Positions 22,346 through 33,676 of a DNA stretch of 64,000 bases are shown piece after piece. This DNA is from Candolleomyces eurysporus (taxonomy: Eukaryota; Basidiomycota; Agaricomycetes; Agaricales; Psathyrellaceae). The translations under genes were made by a program, and so were the position numbers. The notes under the pieces are model-generated. The model made no database searches, had not been told where the DNA came from, and worked only from the letters and a program-made list of their open reading frames with translations. The stretch is from NCBI GenBank assembly GCA_027579435.1, contig JANBPK010000811.1:62001-126000 (forward strand). The letters run 5' to 3'. How positions within the stretch are numbered: the first letter of the stretch is position 1; every line of letters begins with the position of its first letter.

Positions 22346-24117
22346 TCAACGATTTCCATCCAGCTGCTGAGGCCAATTCGCCGGACACGTCCCCGTACAA
22401 TTCAACCCCGAACTCGCCTGGTTCGCGATATTCGAACACAAAAACTTCACCGCCCCACCCCCATTTTTCTGCTTGATATCAATATTGCTAAACGTCAAAT
22501 TCTGACACGGTGTCGCCCCGCTGCAATGTATCGCCGCACCAACATTATACCTCGACGTACCCTTGATATTCTCCCACCTCACATTATTGATCCCAAGCCT
22601 CGAACCGTCGCAGTTCTGGCCTGTGTAGATGCAGGGTGTGATGTAGATGGGTTGGTTGACGTCGTCGAATTGGATGTTCCTGAAGGTAACGTTGTTTACG
22701 CGACCTTGGCCTGCGTAGGTTTTAACCCAGGCAGCATTGGAGGAGTGGATGCAGGTGACGTCTTCGAAGAGGACGTTGTCGACGTAGTCTGGTGTTGTGG
22801 TTGGGTTTCCGAGGGAGCCAACGACCATGCAGCCAGATTCGTAGCAGGTCACGTTTCGGACATGCATATTGGTGGTGTTGCCCTTTGCGCAGATGCAGTC
22901 CTGTTTCAAGAATGCGAGCGGTCAGTATGGGTCTTCGAATCCTGAAAGTCAGAGGGAATCGGGGAAGTGGGAATNNGGGGGGTTCAGAGGAGAGGAAGAT
23001 TGAACGTACGTCTCCACTTGTTACAATCCAGTTGGAAATTTTGACGTCTCGAGAGTTCCAGATGTTCGTACCATCTGTATTGACAGTCGACCACCGTGTA
23101 GCAGAGGTGGCGTTCATATCGAGGTTCGACATCGTTACATTCTCCGAGTAAGCAACGAAAGTGTGCCTGAGAAGCGGTTTACACATTAGCAACACACAAC
23201 AAACGAACAACCAATTCATGCACTCACCAGAACTGAGGCTGCCTCCACGTAATCCCGTCTATCAACACATTATTCGCCCTCCACACCGTCAAACTAATCG
23301 GCCGTCCATTCTGGTTACCCTGGTTCTGGTTCTGGTCATACCAAGTCTGGCCATTCCCAAAGAACAACGCCTTCTTGTGGCCTAACAACCTAATGTTATT
23401 CCCACCGAGCCTCCAAGCCGTGCTCCTCTGCGCGTACGTAACGGCGATACTGTTACGCAGCCAGTATTGGATGTCTGTACTCCACTCGAAGCGGCCGAGG
23501 AGGTTGATTTCGACGTTGTTGAAGGTGAGGGTGTCCATGACTTGTCCGATGTACCAGAAGCCTTCGTTGAGAACTATAGACGCGTTTGTGGCGCACCGAC
23601 GGAATACTTCGAGAATTCGAGGAGTGTCGTCGGGTGGACGCCCGCCTGAGGGTACTTGGGTCGGTGAGAGAGGGTCGAGGGTACAGGTGGTCGCGTAGGC
23701 GATGCCTGAAGTCGATGTTGGGGTTGGGTTGGTGACAGTTGGAGTAGTGGTGACGGTGCTGGTGGGTGTAGTGGGGGTCGGATTGCTGGTGGTGGGTACA
23801 GACGTTGTTGGTCCACCTGGTCTAGAGGCAATCGGCAAAATGTCATCCGGTGCTCACGTTTCAAATTTCGCCACTCCTTCGACTTACAAGCATTGGGAGT
23901 AGAAGTCGTTTACTTTAGTACATACAGCACCAGACACGCAGGTAGTATCGCCAGCTGCATCAAGAATGTTGATTAAGACAATTAATTGAGTTGAGAGAAA
24001 CGAAAACTCACTCCAACCAGTACCACCGCACTGACCGTAGACAGGCTGAGCGCCTTTGACGAGGGTGGTCGTCGCTGCCAAGCACACGAGGGCAGGCAGG
24101 ATTGAGAGCCCGAGCAT
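22346..24117 (-). CDS. Secreted CBM1-GH28 polygalacturonase-family enzyme
   Basis: The start [20 protein letters not shown] is a signal peptide. An N-terminal fungal cellulose-binding domain (CBM1) follows, with [13 protein letters not shown] and [17 protein letters not shown] split by an intron, and then a Thr/Pro/Ser linker. The GH28 right-handed beta-helix has [26 protein letters not shown] and [11 protein letters not shown], with SGD joined to DCIC across an intron that contains two Ns. [11 protein letters not shown] occupies the place of the usual G-H-G motif, and [11 protein letters not shown] the place of R-I-K. The acidic residues of NTD and DD are present, but the GHG histidine is replaced and R is W. 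Loss of this His is known in some GH28 branches, such as rhamnogalacturonases, so the substrate may not be homogalacturonan. The expected role is extracellular pectin-side attack, with CBM1 tethering to cellulose. Confidence 0.85.
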
Positions 24118-24861
24118 TTTGCTAGATGATGTTCACGAAGTGAGCAAAAGCTTTCCAATAGTACAGCAGCCACAAAATATCCGCGCGTGTTCGGTAAAGA
24201 CAACAGAGGCAGTTTGCAAGAGCTCCATTGAGTCCTTTTAAATTCTGCATCAGGAACGAGGTCAAAGAGAAGCGCTCCACTGGATGAGAGTTCATGCGAA
24301 TATTTGGCTAAACTTCGAGACAATTCAACAGCTACAAAGGACGCAATGAGATTCCTTTCAGGAATGTAAACGGCCTCGCGGTAGTCAAATGACGGCCAGA
24401 TCGAAGGTACACATGAGAATTTGGAGATCGCTGGGCAACTTTAATAGTCTATAAAGTCACGGGGAGGTGGATTCCAAGGACTCGGGGAAGTACGACGGGC
24501 CGGTGGGAGCTTAAGGAGAACTTCAACGAGAGGCAGTCGGAAGTGGATGTGGGAGGAAATGACTACTTGGGCGGCCCGACGGTCCGCACGGAGGATAGGA
24601 ATTATCCGCGTGCCGAATCTGTGCCGAACCGTGGAACTGTGCCTCCTCACTTGACTGCCAGTTCGTCGATCTTCGGCGATGCTGCAGACTGTAGCCTACA
24701 GGTGGGTGCTAGTCTCCCTAGGAGGAAGAGCACGTGCATAGAGTCTTCCCCGTCCCGGAGTAGTTCGACGAAGCCGGCAAGCTGGCCGTAAGTCGGTCGA
24801 ATTTGAGCTCAGCTTCATTAGCTTGACTTAACGCGGGGTGTGCACCTTGTTCAATACACCC
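24118..24861. other. Divergent promoter region between GH28 and the RapZ-domain gene
   Basis: 744 bp separating the two divergent starts. It contains only short open frames. No gene or clear motif is seen. Confidence 0.5.
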
Positions 24862-25365
24862 ATGGATCCATTGCCCACGGGTTCAAATAGCCCCACCACT
24901 CCCTCACATAGTGAGCTTCCAAAGCTCGTATTAACCTCGTTCGGTCGTCGGAATGGGCCACTTGTACCAGAGCCAGCCCTCACATTCGACCTAAGGAAGC
25001 TGCCCAACCCACCGAAGCACGTACGGACATCACAATCGGGCTTGCATAAACCTCTTCAAGAATGGTTGCTCTCCAATCCCGAGGTTCAGAGCACTGTCCG
25101 TGATGTCTGCACATCCATCGATGGCTGCCTCAAGGAAGCGTTGGACAATGGAGAAAAGAGTATCAGCGTTGGTGTATGTTGCCAGCTGGGGAAGCATCGT
25201 AGTGTCGCCGTTGTCGAGACACTCGGGAGGAGGAAGTTTGATGGTTGGGACGTGGTTGTGAATCATAGAGACGTATTCCGGGAGAAGACAAAGGTCGGGA
25301 GGGAGAGGGAGAGGCAGAAGGCCAGATCTGTGAAAGATAGGTCGGGACTGTACGATCCGGAGTGA
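24862..25365 (+). CDS. RapZ C-terminal-domain protein
   Basis: A single-exon gene of 167 residues from the ATG at 24862 (MDPLPTGSNSPTTPSHSE). It contains LTSFGRRNGPLVPEP, FDLRKLPNPP, VGVCCQLGKHRSVAVVE and VVNHRDVFREK. These are the hallmarks of the C-terminal domain of bacterial RapZ (the glucosamine-6-phosphate-sensing RNase adaptor), including the C-x-x-G-x-H-R-S-V signature. The N-terminal P-loop kinase-like domain of RapZ is absent, as in other stand-alone eukaryotic versions. Ligand and function in fungi are unknown. The upstream in-frame GTG (24838) is not used as the start. Confidence 0.75.
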   Translation: MDPLPTGSNSPTTPSHSELPKLVLTSFGRRNGPLVPEPALTFDLRKLPNPPKHVRTSQSGLHKPLQEWLLSNPEVQSTVRDVCTSIDGCLKEALDNGEKSISVGVCCQLGKHRSVAVVETLGRRKFDGWDVVVNHRDVFREKTKVGRERERQKARSVKDRSGLYDPE

Positions 25366-25707
25366 ACATATTGGAACATGGTTGAGAGTCATGGGAAATG
25401 ACGACGTCACAGAAGGCGAGGGGCAGAGCCTCAAGAATCGAAGTACTTACAGCTCGAAGCGATGGATGAGAGGAAGAAAATGGACCTTACGGCATGAAAC
25501 TCCTAAGCAGAGCGGGTGCAATGTGCACTGCAATTTACACAAGCCCTTTCTGGTTAGCTACACTCAAACGGCGCAACAACCGTGTGATCGCAACAAGTCC
25601 TGATGATCTTTGACGCGCTTCGAGACCCAGGATTCCTTCTCGCTCATCATCTCTCCAACCCATACCATCGCTCCTTTCATTCCGTTCCTTGACGCCCCAA
25701 TGCGACT
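25366..25707. promoter_or_regulatory. Short intergenic region upstream of the GH5 gene
   Basis: 342 bp, presumed 3' UTR of the RapZ-domain gene and promoter of the GH5 gene. No gene is seen. Confidence 0.4.
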
Positions 25708-28616
25708 ATGATCATCCCCGAGAAACCACCCCTGGAAGGTCCCACAGCTGCACCCAACCCCGCAACGTCCCCCGACCTCGATATTCCTCCTCCCTACTAC
25801 CCTCAGGGCAGTGGTATGTTCCATCCCTTCACGGTTTACACCACTTCCTGAATGAGTACTGGTTCAGCAACCTCCAGCTCCTATCCATCCTTCGGAGCAG
25901 GCGATCGTTCCAGCCAACCCTCATCCTATCCCGACACCCACACACGACTCGCAGTCGACAATGCCCAGGAAGGCCGTTCGGAGACCAATGTTTCTTCCTC
26001 AGACGCTACTCCAAATTCCTCAAGCTCCACAGCTCCCAGTGCCAAAGCTCCGAACGCGATACTCTCGCGGCTACGCAGTTGGCGGCCCAACCGGAGATCT
26101 GTGCTCATAGCCGGACTCGTCATTCTCGTCGTCGACGTCCTCGCAATTTTCATACCCATTTACTTTGTTATCATCAAGCCCAGAAATGCTCGGCGTCCAG
26201 TGCAGACTGGAGGGCAAGGTTCATTGGTCGTGGCGGATGATGGGTCAGAGTTCTTCTACCCAAACACGTTTGGTGGCTACTGTGCGTCTCTGCCCGTTCT
26301 TTTCACCTCTTCATCTCACGATCTGTCTCTACGTCTCTATTACAGGGGCTTACGACCCTGAAGACCCATACAACGACTCCGCTCGGCCAAACTGGTGGAC
26401 GCCACCGCTCAATACAACTTGGGACTTTATGACACATCGAATACACGGGTATGAATCATCTACCTTTCGAACGCCTATTACACTCTCTGACCCAACTCTT
26501 CAGAGTCAATCTTGCTGGTCTTTTTGTTCTCGACCCCTTCGTCACCCCCGCCCTCTTCCAAAAATATCCTTCAGCAGTCGACGAGTGGACTTTGTCCGTA
26601 GCGATGGCCCAAGATTCTCAGAACGGGGGACTCGATCAGCTGGAGGAGCATTACAGAACTTTTATTGTATGTGCGCTCACCTGCAGCCTCGCTTTATTAC
26701 TCATTGTCTCTTTTCATTCATTGTCTTCAGACAGAATTGGATATCGCGCAAATCGCATCAGCTGGCTTAACGTGGGTCAGGCTACCTATTGGGTTTTGGG
26801 CGATCGAGAAGTTCCAGGACGAGCCGNTTTTTGGCACGGGTCAGTTGGAAGTACGTTCGCTCCTCCTTTCCCCTTCCTCTGCCGCTCCTTCTTGCTCCAA
26901 GCATTATGCTTTGCGCTCGGTTCCTAGATTCATGTACTAACGGTCCCTCGCAGGTATATCGTCCGCGTATTACAGTGGTGTAGGAAGTACGGACTCCGCG
27001 TGAACCTCGTTCTCGCCTCCATTCCTGGGTCTCAAAACGGCGAGTCTTATTTTCCGACACTTACCTGCCTTGAGTACTCATCGACGACCAACAACCCAGG
27101 CCACGACCACAGCGGCAAGGACGGTTCAGTCAACTTCCTGAACGGGGTAATGGGAATGGCAAACGCTCAACGGACATTATACTACATCCGAATGCTTGCC
27201 GAGTTCGTTTCACAGCCTGAGTGGACAAACGTCGTGCCAATACTTACGATTCTGGATAACCCGAGCCGTGGAATTGGGGTGGAGCAATTGCGTAGCTTGT
27301 GAGCGCCTCGCTATCTCAGTCCGATTTTAGCCTGCTACTTAACTCGTCGACATTAACTCACACCAGCTATGTAGAGGCCCACCGAACAGTCCGCGAAACC
27401 ACAGGGTTCGGAGCGGGGAAGGGGCCATACGTTGCCTTGCCCGACGGGTTCTCCGTAGAAGAGCCATTGAAAGCAGAGGTCTTTGACGGATTTCTGAATG
27501 GGGCGGATCGTGTGGTAGTGGAGAAACGGTTTTTCACGCGACCTGTGAGGGAGGAAACGGAATTTGCGAATGTGACTACGAAGGAAATTTGTTCAACCGT
27601 TGGCACGCAGATGAACAATAGGTACGTCAGATTATTTATCCTTCTTATTCTCCAATAGTTGTGCTCAATCGATTCTGCGCTGTCAATCTCTATCTACTAG
27701 TCGCTCAAGGTTTGGCATAACCGTTGCGGGTTTCAGCGCAGCTTTTGTCGATTGTGGACTATTTGTCAACGGCGTCAGGGGGAAGACCACCTACCAAGGC
27801 GACTGTCAGCATTGGGACAGATACGACGTCTACGATTGGAGGGTGGCGGATAGCTTGAGTTTTTATGTGGCTGCGCAGATGGATTCCTTGTCGGACTATT
27901 TCTTTTATACTTGGAAGGTGAGTTTATTTTCCTGGAACCGACCCTCAACCCGACCATATCTCGACTGTGTCTAACATTCGTGCTCATGCCTCCCTTTCTT
28001 GGACATGGCCCCTTTGCTACAGATCGGGCCAGCTGATAATCGGACTGTAATGGCACCTCTATGGTCTTACCAACTAGGCTGGCGGAATGGATGGATACCT
28101 AATAATCCTCGAGACGCGATTGGGATGTGCCAGGCCATATTGAACATGCCAAACGAAGGCGATACCTACGCCACTGGCCTTTATCCAACTCCATTGGCAT
28201 CACCGATCTCCACAACAGCAACAAGCTCGAGTTCCCGAATTTCGGGCTCGCCAGCGCAAACGTCGTTTGACGGGACGTACAGCCCTTGGATGACAGGCGG
28301 CGACGGCGCATTCCTTGCGACCGGCGCCTCTGCTTATCCCTGGCCTCCGCATTCCATCAGCAACACGTTTTCATTGCAGACGTCTTTACCGATGTATGCT
28401 GTTACGGGTACGCCCATTACGCTACCTCCTCCGACGTTTACGTCCACTTCGACAAACAAGAGGAATGGGGATGTGAAGACCACGACTACCGTTATGCCAA
28501 CGAAAGGGTTTCCCCTGGGCAAGGCACTGGCACCGACGCCCAGTTCGGGGTGCAACTACCCACCTGCGTGGGATGCGCAAGGTATCATTTTCGCTCAGAG
28601 CTGTACGAGGGTTTGA
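25708..28616 (+). CDS. Membrane-anchored GH5 exo-beta-1,3-glucanase
   Basis: A multi-exon gene (about 9-10 exons), type II membrane enzyme acting on the cell surface in beta-1,3-glucan remodelling. The N-terminus (MIIPEKPPLEGPTAAP) is Pro/Ser-rich and cytoplasmic. A ~25-residue anchor follows (VLIAGLVILVVDVLAIFIPI), then the GH5 domain: DGSEFFYPNTFGGY, NLAGLFVLDPFVTPALFQKY, GLTWVRLPIGFWAIEKF, VLQWCRKYGLRVNLVL, SIPGSQNG, TILDNPSRG, WDRYDVYDWRVADSLS and YQLGWRNGWIPNNP. A Thr/Ser-rich C-terminal tail ends in CNYPPAWDAQG. The N at 26827 is an inserted base: without it the exon reads EKFQDEPFLARVSWK in frame with the next exon. Two relatives are in the window: a tail at 1-374 and the pseudogene at 13857-16739. 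Confidence 0.85.
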
Positions 28617-28818
28617 GATGGGTTTGGAGGGTAGTGAGTGGGGGATTAGTCTAATACTAATTGTCACCTATTAGAGACATTTTACCTTACATACTTTGGA
28701 CTTTGCACGCTAACTATGTCATCATTTATTGTCTATATGTGACGAAATAACCCCCTGGAGATGCATTGAGCCCAGCGGAAGATGGATAGGTACGGACTAG
28801 GAGCAAGGACTCTATTGA

Positions 28819-30571
28819 TCATGTAGTAGCACTGTTCCGTTTCGTTGCGTAAACGTGACACACACAAATATACTGCGCCTTGTCTGACTCATTTATCTCT
28901 CGAACCGTGTTATCTTCCAATACGTCGACTAAGCGTTCAGGAATACCACTATCAAGCAGCATGGGTCTCGTGGAGCGTAAAAACGACTGCAGAAAAGTGC
29001 ACATCAGCGCGGGCCGACACACACACTCAAAAGAGAGCTGAAGCCAAAGTACTCACCATAAGGTCAACCCTCATATTCTCGCACACAAATTCATTGTGAA
29101 TAGGGTTTGTTCCCGGCACCACAGGAAGCCAGACCAGGTTTGAAACCACGTTCTCGTACTCTCCCGAGTCCCTCAACCACTGCGCAGTTTTCTCCCCGAC
29201 AGTTGTGTCGATTCCTCGTGCTCGGCCTGCGGCTGCCATGTAGGCGAGCCAGAGAGGCCACCATGGTGCGCCAATTCTGTTCATGTCGACTTCAACGCGT
29301 TGAAAGTTTTCGTCGTAAGCTTGGAAGTCGTTTTGGAAGTATTCGACGAGGCCGCCGGGCCGGAGGACATGGGTTATGTCGTGCACCAATTCACGGTAGT
29401 TCCGGATCTATAAAAAGATTGAATTGTGAGGCGTGCTCCTTTGATGGTCTGGTCGAGGGAAGCCGGGGGCTTCGCGAAGGACGGTGGCAGACTTACCCCC
29501 TGTACAAGGAGACGAACGTGGACGACGTCGAAGGAGTTGTGAAAATGTGCTAAGCCGTAGTTGATGTCATCGACCTCAGTTCTAAGGTGGTTCTTAAGTT
29601 CAAAGGGCTCAGAGAGGAGCTAGGTTACGCACCGCACGTTAGGTGGTAAGTCGTCGTCGCTGCGGAGGGGAAGTTGGTGAGCCTATACTGTCCAGATAGT
29701 CTGCGAAGGGTCAGACGTACTCGGATAAAGGAACCAGATCAACTGCTACCGCCTCGCATAATGGGAAGTCTCGAGCAACCTCTTTAATCCTGAGAAGAGC
29801 GAGGTGTTAAATTATGGCCTGTAGAAATATGCACAGACGTACCAGCATCCACTCCCGGCTCCGAGATCCAATACCGCCTTCTCCCCAGACACCGTACTCG
29901 CTAAAACTGCACCCATCGGCGGAGGATATTTGCCTCCCATTACAGCAATGAACATCTCATGTTGCTTTCCTACAATGCCGGCTACAGGTCAGCGGTTCTG
30001 AGAAGAGTGGACGGGTAGCTAACTCACTCAGTCGATCACGTTCCTCCTCATCCAGCGGCAAAAAATATAGGTCCGAATAGTTGCTAACAGTTCTCCCGTA
30101 CTCCTCCTTAATTAACTCCCTCGCAATATCCTCATCCACAACCACTGTCTCGACTTCCGGTGACGGCGACCGCTGAGACGTTGGGACACGGCTATAAGTG
30201 GTCATAGAATTTGCGTTACCACCACCTCTACCGCCGTGTTGTCGTCCCCGTCCGTCTACGCTGAATCGTTGAAAGGAAACCAGAGACTCGAGCTCGCTTC
30301 CAGATCGGACGTCGGAAAGGTCCATTGATTTGTCGTCAGTTTGCGTCTTCGTATCGGCCGAGGAACGTGATTGACTTTCTTCGCCCTCCAGGTCTTCTTC
30401 TTCGCCTTCGTCTTCATAGTTCGTGCCCGAGCCGTAAAGCTGTTCCGACGATTGTTGTTCACTCGATGATTGAGCTTCAGACTCTTCTTCCCAGTCTTCT
30501 TGGCTGTCTTCGTAGCGATCCGTCGAGTCACTGTCACTGTCAGAGAAATCCCATGGATCGTCGTAGGACAT
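28819..30571 (-). CDS. SAM-dependent class I methyltransferase with acidic N-terminus
   Basis: The start at 30571 (MSYDDPWDFSDSDSDSTDRY) opens a ~130-residue acidic, Ser/Glu-rich disordered region. A conserved entry into the methyltransferase fold (EEYGRTVSNYSDLYFLPLD) follows. Across introns come GKQHEMFIAVMGGKYPPP, motif I VLDLGAGSGCW, then FPLCEAVAVDLVPL, FDVVHVRLLVQGI and VLRPGGLVEYF. The C-terminal part has NRIGAPWWPLWLAYMAAAG and ends KRNSATT. Motif I and the LRPGG post-motif are typical of LaeA/UMTA-like fungal methyltransferases. The substrate is unknown. An upstream GTG-like extension of the frame (to 30709) is not used. Confidence 0.8.
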
Positions 30572-31255
30572 GTCGCTGGGAGGAAGAAGAGAGATGGAGT
30601 AGGAGGCGGGTGAAAGCAAGGAGGGGTTACAAAGGAGACTGGTGGCAGAGAGGAAAAGAGGGACGGCAAAGCGCCGTGGCCCGTCAGGGTCTATGGGATC
30701 GGGATCCAAAAACCAGGAGTGATGAGTGCCTTACTTATGTGAAGTGAGGCACGATGTTCTGTGACGGCGAACACGACGGCGGCGGTAAAAGCAAAGCAAA
30801 AAGGCCACTGGCAAGACGGCAGACGGATATAAGGCGCGATTGCACCGAAGCGGAGGCTACTCCTTGATCCGCCGATGAACTTAAACTTGCCAGCTGCCTG
30901 AAAGTATTGGTTTTTCATCACCACTGGGAAGTTGCTATTGGATTATTACATACTCAGGGACGCTTTGAATTATCGGCTAAAAATCCTAGGCCTACTAACC
31001 TGTCCTGTATACGTATCGTAGCAAAGCTGAACACACGGTGCACGCGCATGGCAAGACTCGCTTTGATTGTGAGGATGGGCTTGAAAACCGGCGTCCGTAC
31101 TCTAGATTTGCACACAGTGGTACAAAAGTAAAATTTGGACATCATATCACCTAATTCAAGGCCACGAAATTGTCAGGCAACAAGCGATTATATTGTAATT
31201 TAAAATAAAAATNAAAAACGCACCTCGCACACGTACGCGCTCCACACTCCCAATC
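30572..31255. other. Intergenic region, no gene seen
   Basis: 684 bp upstream of the methyltransferase and downstream of the small secreted protein gene. It is AT-rich near 31190-31215, with an N at 31213 in an A-run. No gene is recognised. Confidence 0.5.
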
Positions 31256-31575
31256 TCATTGCTGCCTAGACTCCTTGATCTTCCTCTCCAAATCGATAGG
31301 AGGTGGTGCGGGAAGGGCCTCTGGGTCGGTATCAGGTGGACGGCAGGTGCACGGGCAGATGAATGTCCAGCCCTCGGGGCATGCGATAGGACACGCGATA
31401 GGACACCCGGATTTCGAAGCGACAGATCCTGATGGTACGTCTGTCCATGATGTTGGAGGCTTTACTCCGCGCGCTTGGGCAAGTAGCGTGCTGGAGATAG
31501 AGCTGGCACTGAGGACAAAGAGAAGGCAAAAAAGCCTCCATAAGAAATGGTTTTTGACGCTGATACCGAAAGCCA
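31256..31575 (-). CDS. Small secreted cysteine-containing protein
   Basis: A single-exon ORF of 106 residues from the ATG at 31575. Residues ~14-33 (LFCLLFVLSASSISSTLLAQ) form a signal peptide. The mature part has five cysteines packed in a short segment with an internal tandem duplication (CPIACPIACPEGWTF, then CPCTC), followed by a Pro/Glu-rich tail. No known domain is recognised. Size, secretion signal and cysteine cluster fit the loose class of small secreted proteins of basidiomycetes. Expression evidence would be needed to be sure it is a gene. Confidence 0.55.
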
Positions 31576-31906
31576 TCGTTTCGCTATCGTTGGTGGGAGT
31601 GATTGATGGCGGCGCTGGGATTGACGACGGTGCAAGTGAGCGCAATAAAGCCGTACATTATATACATATAATTCTCGGAGAATTGAGATGCGTCGAGAAA
31701 CAGAGCATTGTCATGGGAAATACTTATGGCGATCGAAGCGTTCACAAGACTTGAAAGGATGAAACTTCGGACTATTAATAGCGGTCAAGTCCACATGCCA
31801 AGAATGAAGAATTTCGGTCCCCGCTCGACTTCTCTGGTGGCGGCCTGGTTTTCAATATCAATATCATTAAGTGGTCTAAGTAGCTAGTCGTAAATTTCGT
31901 AAAGCC
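31576..31906. other. Short intergenic region
   Basis: 331 bp between two minus-strand genes, with a TATA-like TTATATACATATAA around 31660. No gene is seen. Confidence 0.4.
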
Positions 31907-32607
31907 TTAGGCACCGAGGTAGTCAAAGTACATGACAATCTGGATATGCTCCTTCTTTGGCCCTTCAAAGTCGATGTTACGGACAAAACGCCTTTCGCCG
32001 TTGATCTCCTGAATGCCCCACGTCTACAGAAACAAGTCAGTGACTCGATCCAAATCTCGAACCGCAAAAAATATCCATCAACACTCACATGAAGTTCCCT
32101 CCAACCCGCACCCTTCGTATCCGCCCTGATCTGCGTCTCAATCAAACCATCCTCCAAGGTGTCGTCTGTCCAGCCTTTTGCCGAGAACTCCGAGAGTCCT
32201 TGCTTGTCACCCGGTGTCCTTCGCTTCGTATAGAAAAGTTGAGGCCCAAAGTGCATATCGCTACGTTTCCTCTCGGCACCGTCGACTGGGCGTTCTTCCC
32301 GGGATCCGGGTATTCCGCCTGTGAGGTGGTTGTCGATATCAAAGTGCTCGACGCCTTCGTCGTCTTTGTAGTGCTTGAAGGTGAGGGTGATGGTTCCGAT
32401 GGCGATGGCTTTGCGTTTCAGCCAGCCGATACCTGCAAAAATAGAGCATCATTGGACAAAGGTTATCCCAGCGCTACATTCGAAAAGAGAACCGAATAGA
32501 CCTTGGAGTCCCAAAATCTTGTCGAGAGGTTCAGCGGGAGTGAGTTCTTTATTCATCGTAAACCTCCCAGAGAGGTTCTTGGTCGTAATGTGAGCTGGGA
32601 GAGCCAT
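31907..32607 (-). CDS. Conserved hypothetical fungal protein
   Basis: Three exons, ~185 residues, start MALPAHITTKNLSGRFTMNK at 32607, then ELTPAEPLDKILGLQGIGWL. The middle exon is rich in alternating beta-type sequence (AIAIGTITLTFKHYKDD, VEHFDIDNHLTGGIPG) and the last exon ends DYLGA. In the second exon three frames are open; the chosen one joins cleanly to both neighbours. I recall similar small all-beta proteins in many fungi but cannot name a family. A lipid- or ligand-binding barrel is only a guess. Confidence 0.6.
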
Positions 32608-33676
32608 GAGTGGTCGTATAAGTGGGTGTAGTGTAGTTGAGATTGTGGCCTAGAGCGGCCTCAATAGTGCAGTCTATATAGCTAGCCTACTCCTTGCTCG
32701 TCGTCCGACGGCATTACTGAGCCGTAGTTCCAAAGATCGACACAAAGCTAGCCGTTCACCACGCAAGACGAAGTGGATACAGCAGTGGATTCGAGACGTC
32801 TGTTCAGTCCTGCGCCACCGTCACAACCAGGGACACTTAGATACGCCTGACGTCAGCAAGGTCGTCGGATCGCACTGAAAACCCTTTTATTTTTCTCTAT
32901 TCGCTTCCCCTCTCCGACGTTGTGATTATAGTGCAGCAGGGAGACTAGTCTCTCATCGTGAATGGAGCAGAGCTTGCAGTGTCCATACTGAGCAACGGCC
33001 GCATCCTAATTCCGTTGAGCGACCCGAGTTCAAGCGGCCTCCGAGTCTCGGTGTCGGCGTTGATGAAACTCGGCAAGAGACCCACCTTCACTCCGGTCGA
33101 TTCATACCCTCTTCAGTAAATTCAGTTTCAGATTTGTTCGCATTTGCCCAAGTCGTATCCCCAGAGAGATCTCATATTTGTTCGTGTGTATTTGCCAAAT
33201 TGCCCTTCATTTCTCCCTCTCACTTCAACTTTGCGGACACCTTTACGCGGTCTCAATCCTCTAACTGTGCTCTTTGCCAGCGTTGAGATATTCATTTGAG
33301 TGATAGCTTTCACCAGCGCACGGACTTGGCGCCACCGGACCTCACTCATATCACCACTGGCCTTGCTATCCTTATTTCCTTCTATACTCAGTGCACTCGG
33401 CACTCGTTTCGACCTCTTCGTGTATCAACACCAAGACCCACGCATCGCGAGATTTGAGGATGAAAGATGAACATTGTGGTTACAGCAACACTGATGCAAG
33501 GAGTAACTTGTAGGGCGTAAAGGAATCGTATTAGAAAAGATAGAAGATATGTTCGTAGGCATAGTAGTGGCCATAAGTCGTCTCGAGTTCAAGCAAGTAC
33601 ATACGAAAGCATTCTCATTGAAGTAGCGCAGTCCGAAGCAAAACCGAGTCATTTTGATCTAATTATAGATCGCTAC
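32608..33676. other. Intergenic region (~1.07 kb), no gene seen
   Basis: Nothing supported on either strand: short open frames only, no repeats noticed. Confidence 0.5.

Noticed and set aside
22310..22945. Plus-strand 211-codon open frame
   Set aside because: Antisense shadow of the GH28 exons; the minus strand carries recognisable NTD and DD motifs.
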